Positions 15,956 through 22,872 of a stretch of 64,000 nucleotides of DNA are shown piece by piece. Origin of the DNA: JANQOH01 sp965200095 (GTDB lineage Bacteria > Pseudomonadota > Alphaproteobacteria > UBA7887). The notes beneath the pieces were generated by a model. The model was not told where the DNA came from. It saw only the letters and a program-made list of their open reading frames with translations, and did not search any database. A program made the translations under genes and the position numbers. The stretch is from contig OZ241350.1 of the NCBI GenBank assembly GCA_965200095.1, positions 1,302,001-1,366,000 of the forward strand, in the 5' to 3' direction. Position 1 is the stretch's first letter. Each line of letters begins with the position of its first letter.

Positions 15956-16876
15956 ATGGTCAAGCCGCTGCCCTGCCACAAAGGGTTCAACCGGCGTTTC
16001 TGCGCCGGGCCGGAGCACTGCCGGCGCGGTTGTCCCAAACATCCGATCATCGAGAGCTCCGACATCCCGGAGTTCATCGGCGCATCCTCCCCGGCTGTTG
16101 GCGCGGCATCCTCATCGAAGCCCGGATACCCGCCCCGCGGGTGCTTCGCGGGATATGAGGACGGCTGCCCGGGCGGCTGCGTGCTGGAGCGGATCCTGCG
16201 TCCCGATCCGCCGCTATTCTCCGGGAGCTCCGTTCCGTCCATGGCCAGGCCGCTGCCCTGCCACAAAGGGTTCAACCGGCGTTTCTGCGCCGGGCCGGAG
16301 CACTGCCGGCGCGGCTGTCCCAAACATCCGATCATCGAGAGCTCCACCATCCCGGAGTTCATCGGCGCGTCCCCCTGGATCGTTGGCGCAGCATCTTCAT
16401 TGAAGCCCGGATACCCGCCCCGCGAGCGCCCCGGGGGATATGAGGATGGCTGCCTGGGCGGCCGCCTGCTGGAGCGGATCGTGCGTTCCGACCCATCGCG
16501 ATTCTCCGGGAGCTCCGCTCCGCCCAAGGCCAGGCCGCTGCCCTGCCACAAAGGGTTCAACCGGCGTTTCTGCGCCGGGCCGGAGCACTGCCGGCGCGGC
16601 TGTCCCGAGCATCCGATCATCGAGAGCTCCGCTCCGCCGATGGCCGAGCCGCCGCACTGCCACAAAGGGCTCAGCCGGCGCTCCTGCGCCGGGCCTGAGC
16701 ACTGTCGGCTCGGCTGCCCCGCGCATCCGTTCACCGAGAGCTCCACCACACTGGAGATCATCGGCGCCGTCCTCCTCGGCTGTTGGCACAGCATCTTCAT
16801 CGTTGCTGCCCTCTGGGCCGGCGCTGCTGTCGGCATCGGCGTCCTCGCACTCCTCATTCTAGCGCTCGGGTCCTGA
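15956..16876 (+). CDS. modular Cys-rich membrane protein, cassette e
   Basis: 306 residues built from repeats. A 4-Cys module, C-x8-C-x5-C-x3-C (CHKGFNRRFCAGPEHCRRGC), begins near residues 7, 102, 197 and 235. Between the first three copies is a second module (KPGYPPR...GYEDG...LERI) that resembles the soluble head of cassettes a and b. The first two repeat periods are 95 residues (285 bp). The protein ends in a hydrophobic helix like that of a and b (AAVGIGVLALLILALGS). The repeats look like recent in-frame tandem amplification of a small ancestor. Copies 2 and 3 of the second module have lost Cys residues, so not every module can bind metal or form the same disulphides. Function unknown. 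Confidence 0.55.
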   Translation: MVKPLPCHKGFNRRFCAGPEHCRRGCPKHPIIESSDIPEFIGASSPAVGAASSSKPGYPPRGCFAGYEDGCPGGCVLERILRPDPPLFSGSSVPSMARPLPCHKGFNRRFCAGPEHCRRGCPKHPIIESSTIPEFIGASPWIVGAASSLKPGYPPRERPGGYEDGCLGGRLLERIVRSDPSRFSGSSAPPKARPLPCHKGFNRRFCAGPEHCRRGCPEHPIIESSAPPMAEPPHCHKGLSRRSCAGPEHCRLGCPAHPFTESSTTLEIIGAVLLGCWHSIFIVAALWAGAAVGIGVLALLILALGS

Positions 16877-16893
16877 GCGCCGGCGGCGGTCGC

Positions 16894-17013
16894 CTGCGCG
16901 CTCATCGCCATCCCGTCCAGCTGCCGCAGTTCGCGCTCCAGCCGGCCCATCGCCTCCGCGGCTTCGTCCACAGGCGCCCGAATCCGGATGCCGATTTGCG
17001 TTTCTTCCGCCAT
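16894..17013 (-). pseudogene. tape measure 5' stub (R5) followed by a dead small gene
   Basis: Reverse strand from ATG 17013 reads MAEETQIGIRIRAPVDEAAE for about 40 codons. On the plus strand the promoter boxes TTGCGT (16996-17001) and TACACT (17019-17024) are 17 bases apart. The expected ATG is ACG (17031), and the following codons (KLGDSPRNCPRR) are a decayed version of cassette a/b. It runs into cassette f, which may be read from this promoter. Confidence 0.7.
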
Positions 17014-17158
17014 CCCGCTACACTCCGCCCACGAAACTTGGAGACTCGCCCCGCAACTGTCCCCGTCGCGTTGCGGGCGGATGCGGGTCGCGAAGTCCCG
17101 GCCGCCGTCCGCCGTTCGGGCGTTCCATAGCGGTCGGGCGCCGAAGGAGGGTTTCGAA

Positions 17159-17266
17159 TTGGTCAGGGATTTGCTGCGTCTCTTCCTGGTAACCGTGATC
17201 GCCATAGTGGCGCTGGGAGTGATCGCCCTGGCGCTGATGTCTTTGCTGGCCGGATCGGGGGCGTAA
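17159..17266 (+). CDS. 35-residue membrane peptide, cassette f
   Basis: Second copy of the cassette c peptide, TTG start, with the same AAGGAGG ribosome-binding site at 17144-17150. A promoter in stub R5 lies 135 bases upstream. Conservation of start, ribosome-binding site and helix between c and f, in otherwise different surroundings, is the main support. Confidence 0.55.
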   Translation: MVRDLLRLFLVTVIAIVALGVIALALMSLLAGSGA

Positions 17267-17268
17267 TC

Positions 17269-17364
17269 CGCCCCGCGCATCGCGCGCCCCAGTCCATTGA
17301 ACGCCTGCGCCGCGTCCTCCACATCCACGCGAACGCGCAGAGGCAATTGCAGTTCATCAGCCAT
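17269..17364 (-). pseudogene. tape-measure-like 5' stub (R6), MADELQL type
   Basis: ATG 17364; MADELQLPLRVRVDVEDAAQ and onwards, relative of R3. It contains the -35 box of cassette g. Confidence 0.7.
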
Positions 17365-17375
17365 TGTGCTACGGT
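17347..17375 (+). promoter_or_regulatory. predicted promoter of cassette g
   Basis: TTGCAG (17347-17352), 17 bases, TACGGT (17370-17375); ATG at 17382 six bases downstream. Confidence 0.4.
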
Positions 17376-17381
17376 TTCTCC

Positions 17382-17606
17382 ATGAAACACAGACGTCCGA
17401 AATTCCGACTCAAGTTCCGGCCGAAAGAGGACAGGCGGGAAGAACGCGAATCGAAAGAAGGCGTTTTTTTTTCTGGTATTTCTGGGGAACGCCACCACTT
17501 GGGAGGTGGTGATCGCTGCGCTCAAAGGAGTGGCGTACGTCGTGATTGGCGGCGCCATCGTGTACATCTTGGTACTGATCGTCCTGCTGCTTCCTCTGCT
17601 TTTCTG
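17382..17606 (+). pseudogene. small basic membrane protein, cassette g, frameshifted at a T9 run
   Basis: Relative of cassette d: MKHRRPKFRLKFRPKEDRRE then EGVFF. A run of nine T (17464-17472) breaks the frame. With eight T the frame would continue LVFLGNATTWEVVIAALKGV into a hydrophobic helix ending in LLF and a stop at 17606, matching cassette d. As given, the frame ends early or enters an unrelated reading. It could be a true mutation, a phase-variable or slippage-prone site, or a sequencing error. Confidence 0.55.
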
Positions 17607-17624
17607 ATCGGCTTCGCCCCCGCC

Positions 17625-17735
17625 CGCCGCCGCCTGGGCCGGTCGGCGGCGGGCGCAGCCCGCCCCGCGCGTCGCGCTCTCCAGCCCGGCGAGCTCCTGC
17701 GTCGCGTCGCCGGAATGCGCATGAATGCGCGTCGC
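17625..17735 (-). pseudogene. most decayed tape measure stub (R7)
   Basis: Reverse strand reads TRIHAHSGDATQELAGLESA, resembling stub R4 (IRIRAHLDDAALALAGLEST). It lacks the first codons and any promoter. It closes the cassette array on the side of the chaperone gene. Confidence 0.55.
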
Positions 17736-17791
17736 CGGATGCGGGTCGCCCGCCGGCGCGAGCGGCGCGGCGGCGCCGGCCCCGCCCGCCG

Positions 17792-18366
17792 TCAACGGAC
17801 GGCGGGCAGGGCGTCGCGCCGCTCGGCCTCGCGCCAGAACAGTTCGATCTGGCGCCACGTCAGCCGCCGCGCGACATCTTCGTGGCCGCGCCCGTGTCCG
17901 GCGCGGACGAGGGCGTCGAAGACCCGGGCGAGGGGGACCGTTTCGCGCGCCGCGCCGCGAGGAGCGCCACGACGCGGGCGATGAAAAAACGGACGTTCAC
18001 GCTCCACATGGCGTTGCCGACGACATCGCCGTCCGCCGCCGAAAGCCGCGCCAGCCAGTCCGCCTCGCGGCCCGTGGCGCGCGCCAGCAGCCGCAGCCAG
18101 ACCGCGGCGTGCCGCGCCATCGCCGCCTCGATGGCGGCGGCGGCGGGGCCGTCGCCGCGGCCGTCGGGGCCGTAGCCCTCCGCCAGCGCGGCGAGCAGCG
18201 GCGCGGCCTCGACCGCCGCCTCCAGCCCCTCCAGGTAGCGGTACTCGCGGACCGTGACGGCGATGTCCTCGCCCGTGTCGGGGTCGCGGACCCGGACTTC
18301 GCGGTCCGGGAAGAGCGCCTCCAGTTCCTCGCGCGGGTCGCCGCGCGTCGTTCCGGCGGCGTTCAC
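17792..18366 (-). CDS. tail assembly chaperone GT1 (predicted -1 frameshift product)
   Basis: Same start as G1, then a -1 shift at 17983-17989 enters the frame ending at 17792, giving about 191 residues. The frame-shifted tail contains VPLARVFDALVRAGHGRGHE and a final RLTWRQIELFWREAERRDAL, which has the look of a folded domain while the in-frame G1 tail is low-complexity Ser/Pro. This mirrors lambda G/GT. Expression is predicted from sequence only. Confidence 0.7.
17860..18366 (-). CDS. tail assembly chaperone G1 (short form)
   Basis: 168 residues, GTG start at 18366 overlapping the stop of the tail tube gene (GTGA). It contains EELEALFPDREVRVRDPDTG, VTVREYRYLEGLEAAVEAAPLL, an Ala-rich helical middle and VVGNAMWSVNVRFFIARVV. 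Its place between tail tube and tape measure is that of lambda gpG. About 40 codons before the stop it contains a canonical -1 slippery heptamer, giving the longer GT1 form. Known role of the family: the G/GT pair coats the tape measure and recruits tube subunits during tail assembly. Confidence 0.75.
   Translation of the reverse strand: MNAAGTTRGDPREELEALFPDREVRVRDPDTGEDIAVTVREYRYLEGLEAAVEAAPLLAALAEGYGPDGRGDGPAAAAIEAAMARHAAVWLRLLARATGREADWLARLSAADGDVVGNAMWSVNVRFFIARVVALLAARRAKRSPSPGSSTPSSAPDTGAATKMSRGG
17983..17989 (-). promoter_or_regulatory. -1 ribosomal frameshift heptamer T TTT TTC
   Basis: On the coding strand the zero frame is CGT TTT TTC. Slipping back one base gives TTT TTT and enters the reading frame that ends at 17792. 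This fits the X XXY YYZ rule exactly, and the direction and frame agree with the overlapping open frame. No downstream stimulator was folded. Confidence 0.75.
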
Positions 18367-19268
18367 GACGCCTGCTCGTCGATGAGCAGCGCCGCCTTGC
18401 CGCCGCCGGGTTCGAGGATTTCCGCGGCGATCTGGATCTGCTGTTCGGTCTCGCGGCTCATCAGCGCGAGTTCGCCGCTGGCCGCCACCGAGCACAGGGG
18501 CGCATAGAGGTTGCGTCCCCGCCCGGTCGCCGTCTCCTCGATGTAGCGAACCGCCGCGCGCACATCCTGCGGCGTCGCCGGGGTCGCCACCTGCGCCCGC
18601 GCCGCCTCGGCGACCGGCGTGTAGTGGACGTAGACCGTCCCGCCGTTCGCCGGCAGCGCCGCCGCCGCCTTCCCGGCCTCCGTCGCGCCGCCCGACTCGC
18701 GGATATAGATCCGCCCGTTCGCCGCATCGACCGCGTAATACGACCGCGAGACCGTGTTCGCCGCCGACGGCGCGGCGGCGGCGGTCGTGACGATCGCCGC
18801 CGTAGCGCCCGCATCGAAGTGCCCCGCGTCCTTGCCCGCCGCCGTCGCGTCCCGGACGGCGCGGACGCCGGCCGGGCGCGCCGCGGACACGCCGAGCTGA
18901 TACCAGCGCCCGCGCCTGACCGTCAGCGCCTCGGCGGCGGCGTCCCCGACGCGCGCGGCGGCGTCGGTCTCCGAGCCCACCGCGTCGCCGGCGCCGACGA
19001 ACAGCGCCAGGTTCTCCATCGAGACGTCGTGCAGCGTGGCCGAGAGGCGGCGGGTCAGGCTGCGCACCTTGTTCACCAGCTGGCGCGCCACGGGGCCGGA
19101 GCCGCTGAACACCTGCACGCGCTCGCTCTCCACCGCCAGCGTCGCGCCGGCGGCGTCGCCGAGATAGCGCTCGCCCGTGCGCGCCCCGGCGGCGCCGAGC
19201 ACGTCGATGAACAGATGCCCGGAGCCGAGCAGGATATTGTCGGAATGGCGGTCGGAGATCGCACTCAT
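18363..19268 (-). CDS. phage major tail tube protein, copy 1
   Basis: 301 residues starting MSAISDRHSDNILLGSGHLF. Beta-rich, with SENLALFVG-like strands and a C-terminal QIQIAAEILEPGGGKAALL. Position (before the chaperones, after tail completion proteins) and size fit a tail tube subunit. Residues 1-146 and the last 78 are almost identical to copy 2 at 23596-24486; residues 147-223 differ strongly. That middle part (YYAVDAANGRIYIRES, TVYVHYTPVA) has the feel of an exposed Ig-like insert. Family assignment is by context. Confidence 0.75.
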   Translation of the reverse strand: MSAISDRHSDNILLGSGHLFIDVLGAAGARTGERYLGDAAGATLAVESERVQVFSGSGPVARQLVNKVRSLTRRLSATLHDVSMENLALFVGAGDAVGSETDAAARVGDAAAEALTVRRGRWYQLGVSAARPAGVRAVRDATAAGKDAGHFDAGATAAIVTTAAAAPSAANTVSRSYYAVDAANGRIYIRESGGATEAGKAAAALPANGGTVYVHYTPVAEAARAQVATPATPQDVRAAVRYIEETATGRGRNLYAPLCSVAASGELALMSRETEQQIQIAAEILEPGGGKAALLIDEQAS

Positions 19269-19280
19269 GTCGTCTTCTCC

Positions 19281-19379
19281 CTATCGGCGAGCGAGGCGCG
19301 AGGCCGCGCGCTCGGTGTGGACGGTCGTCAGGCGGCACAACGCGCCGCCGATGGCGGCGTAGTCGGGCCATGCGGCCAT
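19281..19379 (-). pseudogene. chimeric 32-codon ORF at the duplication junction
   Basis: The first 12 codons (MAAWPDYAAIGG) copy the start of the tail protein gene at 11976; the rest (ALCRLTTVHTERAASRLARR) copies the end of the gene at 24499-25014. The switch is at about 19336-19347, where both parents share CGCCG. This marks the breakpoint of a large tandem duplication. Confidence 0.8.
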
Positions 19380-19393
19380 GTCGTTCCCTCCCC

Positions 19394-22120
19394 TCACCCG
19401 GTGCGCGGCGCGATGGCGAAGGCGCGCCCGATGGCTCCGGCGACGGGGCCGCCGCCGGCGATATCCTCGGCGACCAGCGAGACCACGAGGCGCTGCCCGT
19501 CGAACCGCCCGTCCGCCTGCGTCACCCGCTGCGGCGTCCCCCGGTTGGTCACCTCGACGCGGACCTCGGTCGGCGCCGCGGCCGGCGCGCCGCGCGGCAA
19601 CACCGTCTCGCCGCGCTGGAGGATGGCGGGGACCTCGTCCGCCCGCAGCCCGGCGACGCCGCCGCGATGCAGCCGCGGCGCGCCGGCGAAGACGGCCGGG
19701 GGGACGATGCGCCCGACGCCGCCGGGAGCGCCGGCGGCGCCGCCCGCGTGATAGACCGCGTGGAACACGTTGCCCGCTTCCGCCGCCGCCGGGACCGCCG
19801 CGCCGCCGCCGCCGCTGAAATCCAGACTGCCCAGGGCGCTCCCCAGCGCCGCCGCGAGGGGCTGCGTAATCGCCCGCCGCACCGCGATGCGCGCCAGATC
19901 GGCGAGGATCGAATCCGTCAGCGACGCGAACTCCAGCCGCCCCGTGGCGGCGAACCGGACGAGCGCGTCCTCGGCGGAGCGGAACCCCGTCTCGATGGCG
20001 CGCCCCACCCGGTCGCCGGCGTCTTCGGCCGCGCCGCCGAGCCGCTCCAGCGCCGCTTCGGCGCCGGCGAAGGGGTCGGCGCGCTCGAGCGCCTGCTGCG
20101 CCGCCTCCCCGGCCGCCGCGCGTTTGTCGGCCGCCTCTTGCGCCGCCTCGCGCTCCGCGGCGGCGTCCGCCGCCCTCCGGAGCCCGTAGACCGCATCCAG
20201 GCGCGCGCCATAATCCTCGACGGCGACGCCCGCCGCCTCGAACGCCGCGACGGTCTCGGCGCGCCACCGCTCGGTTTCGGCCCGCGCCCGTTCCGCCGGC
20301 GACGCGAAATCGAGCTCGGCGTCGCGCAGCGAGTCGAAAGCGTCGCGCCGCGCGGCGGCCAGCCGTTCGTCGGCGGCCGCGGTTTCGTCCGCCGCCCGCT
20401 TTTCGTCGGCAGTTCGTCTTTCGTTCGCCTCGCGATCGAACCGCTCCCGCTTCGCGCGGAATTCCGCCCGTGTCGCCGCCTTCGCTTTCTCCCGCGCCTC
20501 GACGCTGGCGAATTCCAGCTGCTCAATGGCGTCGAGCGCCCGCGCCTCCTCGTAGTCGAGCAGCGCGAGGCCCTCGAGCCGCAGCCGCATCGCCCGGTCC
20601 GTCGCCCGCCGCGCAATCTCTTCCGCCCGCGCCGTCCGGGCGTCGTCCACCCTGGGTTTCGGCGATCCGCGCGACGGCGCGGCGGCGGGGTCGTCGAACG
20701 CCGCCAGCGCCCGGCTCTGCGCGTCCTGCGCAGCCTCTCGCTCCTCTATCGCCCGCGCCAGCGCCTCGTTGGCCTGTTTCCCCCTGTGGCCGCCATCCCG
20801 CTCCGCCGCGGCTCGCGCGTCCGCCTCCGCCCGCTCCGCCGCGGCGAGCCGTTCCGTCGCCTGCTGCAGGTCCTTATGCAGCTTGAGCGTCGCCGGAAAC
20901 GCTGCGAACTTCTCCTCCAGCGCGCCGAGCGCGCCCCGCAGCTCCTCCGACTCTTCTTTCGCGCCGCTCATTTTCGCCGCGAAAATCGCAACCCCCTCCG
21001 CCGCCAGCAGCGCCAGGCCCACCGGGCCGCCGACGACCCGCAGCGCCCGCGTCAGCCCGTGCAGCGCCGCCGACGCCAGCCGCCCTCGTATCGCCAGCGT
21101 CCCCAGCCGGCGCGTGGTGCGCGCCGTCGCGCCCTCCGCTGCCGCTTGCGCTCGCCGCACGAGCCCCACCTGCAGGCGCAGCGCCAGCCACCCGCCGACC
21201 GCCAGCGCCAGCATATCGGCGTGGCGCACCACCGCCCCGGAGACCTGCCCTATCGTCTCTTGCGCCGCCGACCACTCCTGCGACGTCGCCGACAGGTCCC
21301 GCGCCAGATCGGCGATTCCCGCCGACAGCCCGCCCCGGCCGATGCGGTCCGCCGTCTGCAACGCCACATCGTCGAGAGCGCTCAGCGCCGCAGCCAGCGA
21401 GGCCGCCTGCCTTTCCGTCGCGCCGCCGAATTCGGCTTCGCCGATCTCGGCGAACGCCGCGAGGATCGCCGTCCGCGAATTCTCGACCGTCCGCGCCGTA
21501 TCGCGAAAGGCGATAGCGATCTCCTCTCCCTGCTTGCGGATGTCGAAGCCGAAGCCCTCGATGGGGCCGGTCTCGCCCTGCGCCACTGCGGCGATGGCGT
21601 CCGCCAGCTCGCCCAGCCCCCGCCCCGACGCCGCCGCGATGTCGCCGAGCGCTTCCAGCGCGCCGAGATCGGGCGCGAAATCGGTCGCCTGAAGCCGCAG
21701 CCAGGCGTTCGCGACATCGGCGATCGCGAACGGCGTCCGCGCCGCATAGTCGAGCAGCTCGTCGAACCGGGTCGCAGCCGCCGCGGCCGACCCCTCGAAC
21801 GCCTGCAACCGCAGCCGCAGCTGCTCGAACGACGCCGCCGCGCCGATGATCGACCGACCCAGATGCGCGAACGCGCCGGCGGAGATCGCCGCACGGAGCG
21901 CCCTAAACGACCCGGCGGCGCGACGCGACGCGTCGTCCGAGCGCCGCAGCGCCGTCGCCAGCCGCCCCTGCCGGGCCGCCGCCTCGGTCGCCGCGCTGCC
22001 GGACCGGCGCATCCGGCGCTCGAGGAGCTCGAGCTCCCGGCGGGTCCGCGCGACCTGCGCCAGGGCTTTGCCGTCGCCCGCCCCGATGGCGGCGTCGAGA
22101 TTGAAATTGCCTTCAGGCAT
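19394..22120 (-). CDS. tail tape measure protein, copy 2
   Basis: 908 residues from ATG 22120 (MPEGNFNLDAAIGAGDGKAL). The N-terminal 592 residues are unrelated to copy 1. They include AAASFEQLRLRLQAFEGSAA and DELLDYAARTPFAIADVANA, a conserved tape measure pattern, a hydrophobic region near LALAVGGWLALRLQVGL and GGPVGLALLAAEGVAIFAAK, then long Ala/Glu/Arg coiled coil. The last 316 residues are almost identical to copy 1 (lambda gpH C-terminal type). A tail built on this ruler would be some 70 residues, so roughly 10 nm, longer. Both copies appear intact. Confidence 0.9.
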   Translation of the reverse strand: MPEGNFNLDAAIGAGDGKALAQVARTRRELELLERRMRRSGSAATEAAARQGRLATALRRSDDASRRAAGSFRALRAAISAGAFAHLGRSIIGAAASFEQLRLRLQAFEGSAAAAATRFDELLDYAARTPFAIADVANAWLRLQATDFAPDLGALEALGDIAAASGRGLGELADAIAAVAQGETGPIEGFGFDIRKQGEEIAIAFRDTARTVENSRTAILAAFAEIGEAEFGGATERQAASLAAALSALDDVALQTADRIGRGGLSAGIADLARDLSATSQEWSAAQETIGQVSGAVVRHADMLALAVGGWLALRLQVGLVRRAQAAAEGATARTTRRLGTLAIRGRLASAALHGLTRALRVVGGPVGLALLAAEGVAIFAAKMSGAKEESEELRGALGALEEKFAAFPATLKLHKDLQQATERLAAAERAEADARAAAERDGGHRGKQANEALARAIEEREAAQDAQSRALAAFDDPAAAPSRGSPKPRVDDARTARAEEIARRATDRAMRLRLEGLALLDYEEARALDAIEQLEFASVEAREKAKAATRAEFRAKRERFDREANERRTADEKRAADETAAADERLAAARRDAFDSLRDAELDFASPAERARAETERWRAETVAAFEAAGVAVEDYGARLDAVYGLRRAADAAAEREAAQEAADKRAAAGEAAQQALERADPFAGAEAALERLGGAAEDAGDRVGRAIETGFRSAEDALVRFAATGRLEFASLTDSILADLARIAVRRAITQPLAAALGSALGSLDFSGGGGAAVPAAAEAGNVFHAVYHAGGAAGAPGGVGRIVPPAVFAGAPRLHRGGVAGLRADEVPAILQRGETVLPRGAPAAAPTEVRVEVTNRGTPQRVTQADGRFDGQRLVVSLVAEDIAGGGPVAGAIGRAFAIAPRTG

Positions 22121-22214
22121 CCCGTTGGTCCTCCAGCGTCGTCAACGCCGCGCGTCGCGGCGCATGCAAGCCGTCCGGCGGCGGTGTCGCCGGGCGGACG
22201 GCGTCGAACCGCTG

Positions 22215-22252
22215 CGCGGCGCCCGAAACCGGACAAAAACGAATTGCGTCAC
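22215..22252 (-). pseudogene. 5' stub of chaperone gene G2 (first)
   Basis: Reverse strand reads GTG-ACG-CAA-TTC (VTQFVFVRFRA), copying the start of the G2 gene at 23477 (MTQFVFPAQAERF), with ATG changed to GTG. It carries the -35 box of the plus-strand cassette h. Confidence 0.65.
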
Positions 22253-22272
22253 GCCAGCCTCCGTTCCATACT
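22244..22272 (+). promoter_or_regulatory. predicted promoter of cassette h
   Basis: TTGCGT (22244-22249), 17 bases, CATACT (22267-22272); ATG at 22280 seven bases later. Same arrangement as in the tape measure stubs although the parent phage gene is different. Confidence 0.45.
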
Positions 22273-22279
22273 CCGCGCC

Positions 22280-22378
22280 ATGCTCAAATTTCTGGCAAAC
22301 ATACTCATGCTTATCGTGGTGTTCTTCCTCATAACCCAGTGCATCGGGCCGGGTCTCTGGTTTAGCATCACTCACTGA
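22280..22378 (+). CDS. 32-residue membrane peptide, cassette h
   Basis: MLKFLANILMLIVVFFLITQ followed by CIGPGLWFSITH and a stop: one hydrophobic helix with a single Cys. No ribosome-binding site; the ATG lies at the expected transcription start. No family recognised. Support comes from the promoter geometry shared with cassette i and the other array. Confidence 0.45.
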   Translation: MLKFLANILMLIVVFFLITQCIGPGLWFSITH

Positions 22379-22537
22379 TCCCGGCGCGCCGCGCCGTCTT
22401 CGCCGATGTCCCCCGCCCGGTCGATAAATGCGTGATCGACGGGCGCAACGTCTGCGCATGACGGGGCGCAAAGCGTATCGGGCGCTCTCCGGTCGCGTTC
22501 ATCCGATCTCGCCGTAGACCGCCGCCTGGCGGCGCCG

Positions 22538-22575
22538 GGCGCGGCGCCCGAAACCGGAAAAAAGAATTGCATCAC
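22538..22575 (-). pseudogene. 5' stub of chaperone gene G2 (second)
   Basis: Reverse strand reads VMQFFFPVSGAA, again like MTQFVFPAQAERF. The sequence from GGCGCCCGAAACCGGA (22546) through the ATG of cassette i repeats that before cassette h. Confidence 0.6.
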
Positions 22576-22595
22576 GCCAGCCTCCGTTCCATACT
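22567..22595 (+). promoter_or_regulatory. predicted promoter of cassette i
   Basis: TTGCAT (22567-22572), 17 bases, CATACT (22590-22595); ATG at 22603 seven bases later. Confidence 0.45.
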
Positions 22596-22602
22596 CCGCG
22601 CC

Positions 22603-22692
22603 ATGCTTGACCTTCTGGACTTCATTTTCACTTTGATCTGGCTGGCCATCCTGTGGTTCGTCGTCATACCTATGGCCATCAGCATGCTATGA
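22603..22692 (+). CDS. 29-residue membrane peptide, cassette i
   Basis: MLDLLDFIFTLIWLAILWFV then VIPMAISML: a single hydrophobic helix rich in Trp and Leu, different in sequence from cassette h while its upstream 60 bases are almost the same. Function unknown; comparable tiny proteins in phages are often toxins or exclusion factors, which is only an analogy here. Confidence 0.45.
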   Translation: MLDLLDFIFTLIWLAILWFVVIPMAISML

Positions 22693-22830
22693 TTGATCGC
22701 TTCGCCCTGAGCATCGATCGGCGCGGCCGCCGGGACGGCGGCAGGCCCCGGGGCGATCCCGACAACGGCCCGCCATCGCTCGAACACTCGACCGTCCCGG
22801 AGATGACGACCGACGCGCCCGCCGGCCTCC
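22689..22830 (+). pseudogene. possible remnant of a cassette-type small gene
   Basis: Overlapping the end of cassette i, an ATG at 22689 opens a frame with PPSLEHSTVPEMTTDAPA, resembling the linker PPFSESSTIPEMIGGA of cassettes a and b, but with no hydrophobic helix after it. Weak evidence; it may be the tail of an older cassette. Confidence 0.25.
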
Positions 22831-22872
22831 GATCCGGCCGCCTTGCGGTCGGCGGCGCGCTCCCGGCGCCGC

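Noticed and set aside
19370..22378. 1002-residue plus-strand frame opposite tape measure copy 2
   Set aside because: Antisense shadow; only its last 33 codons (cassette h) have independent support.
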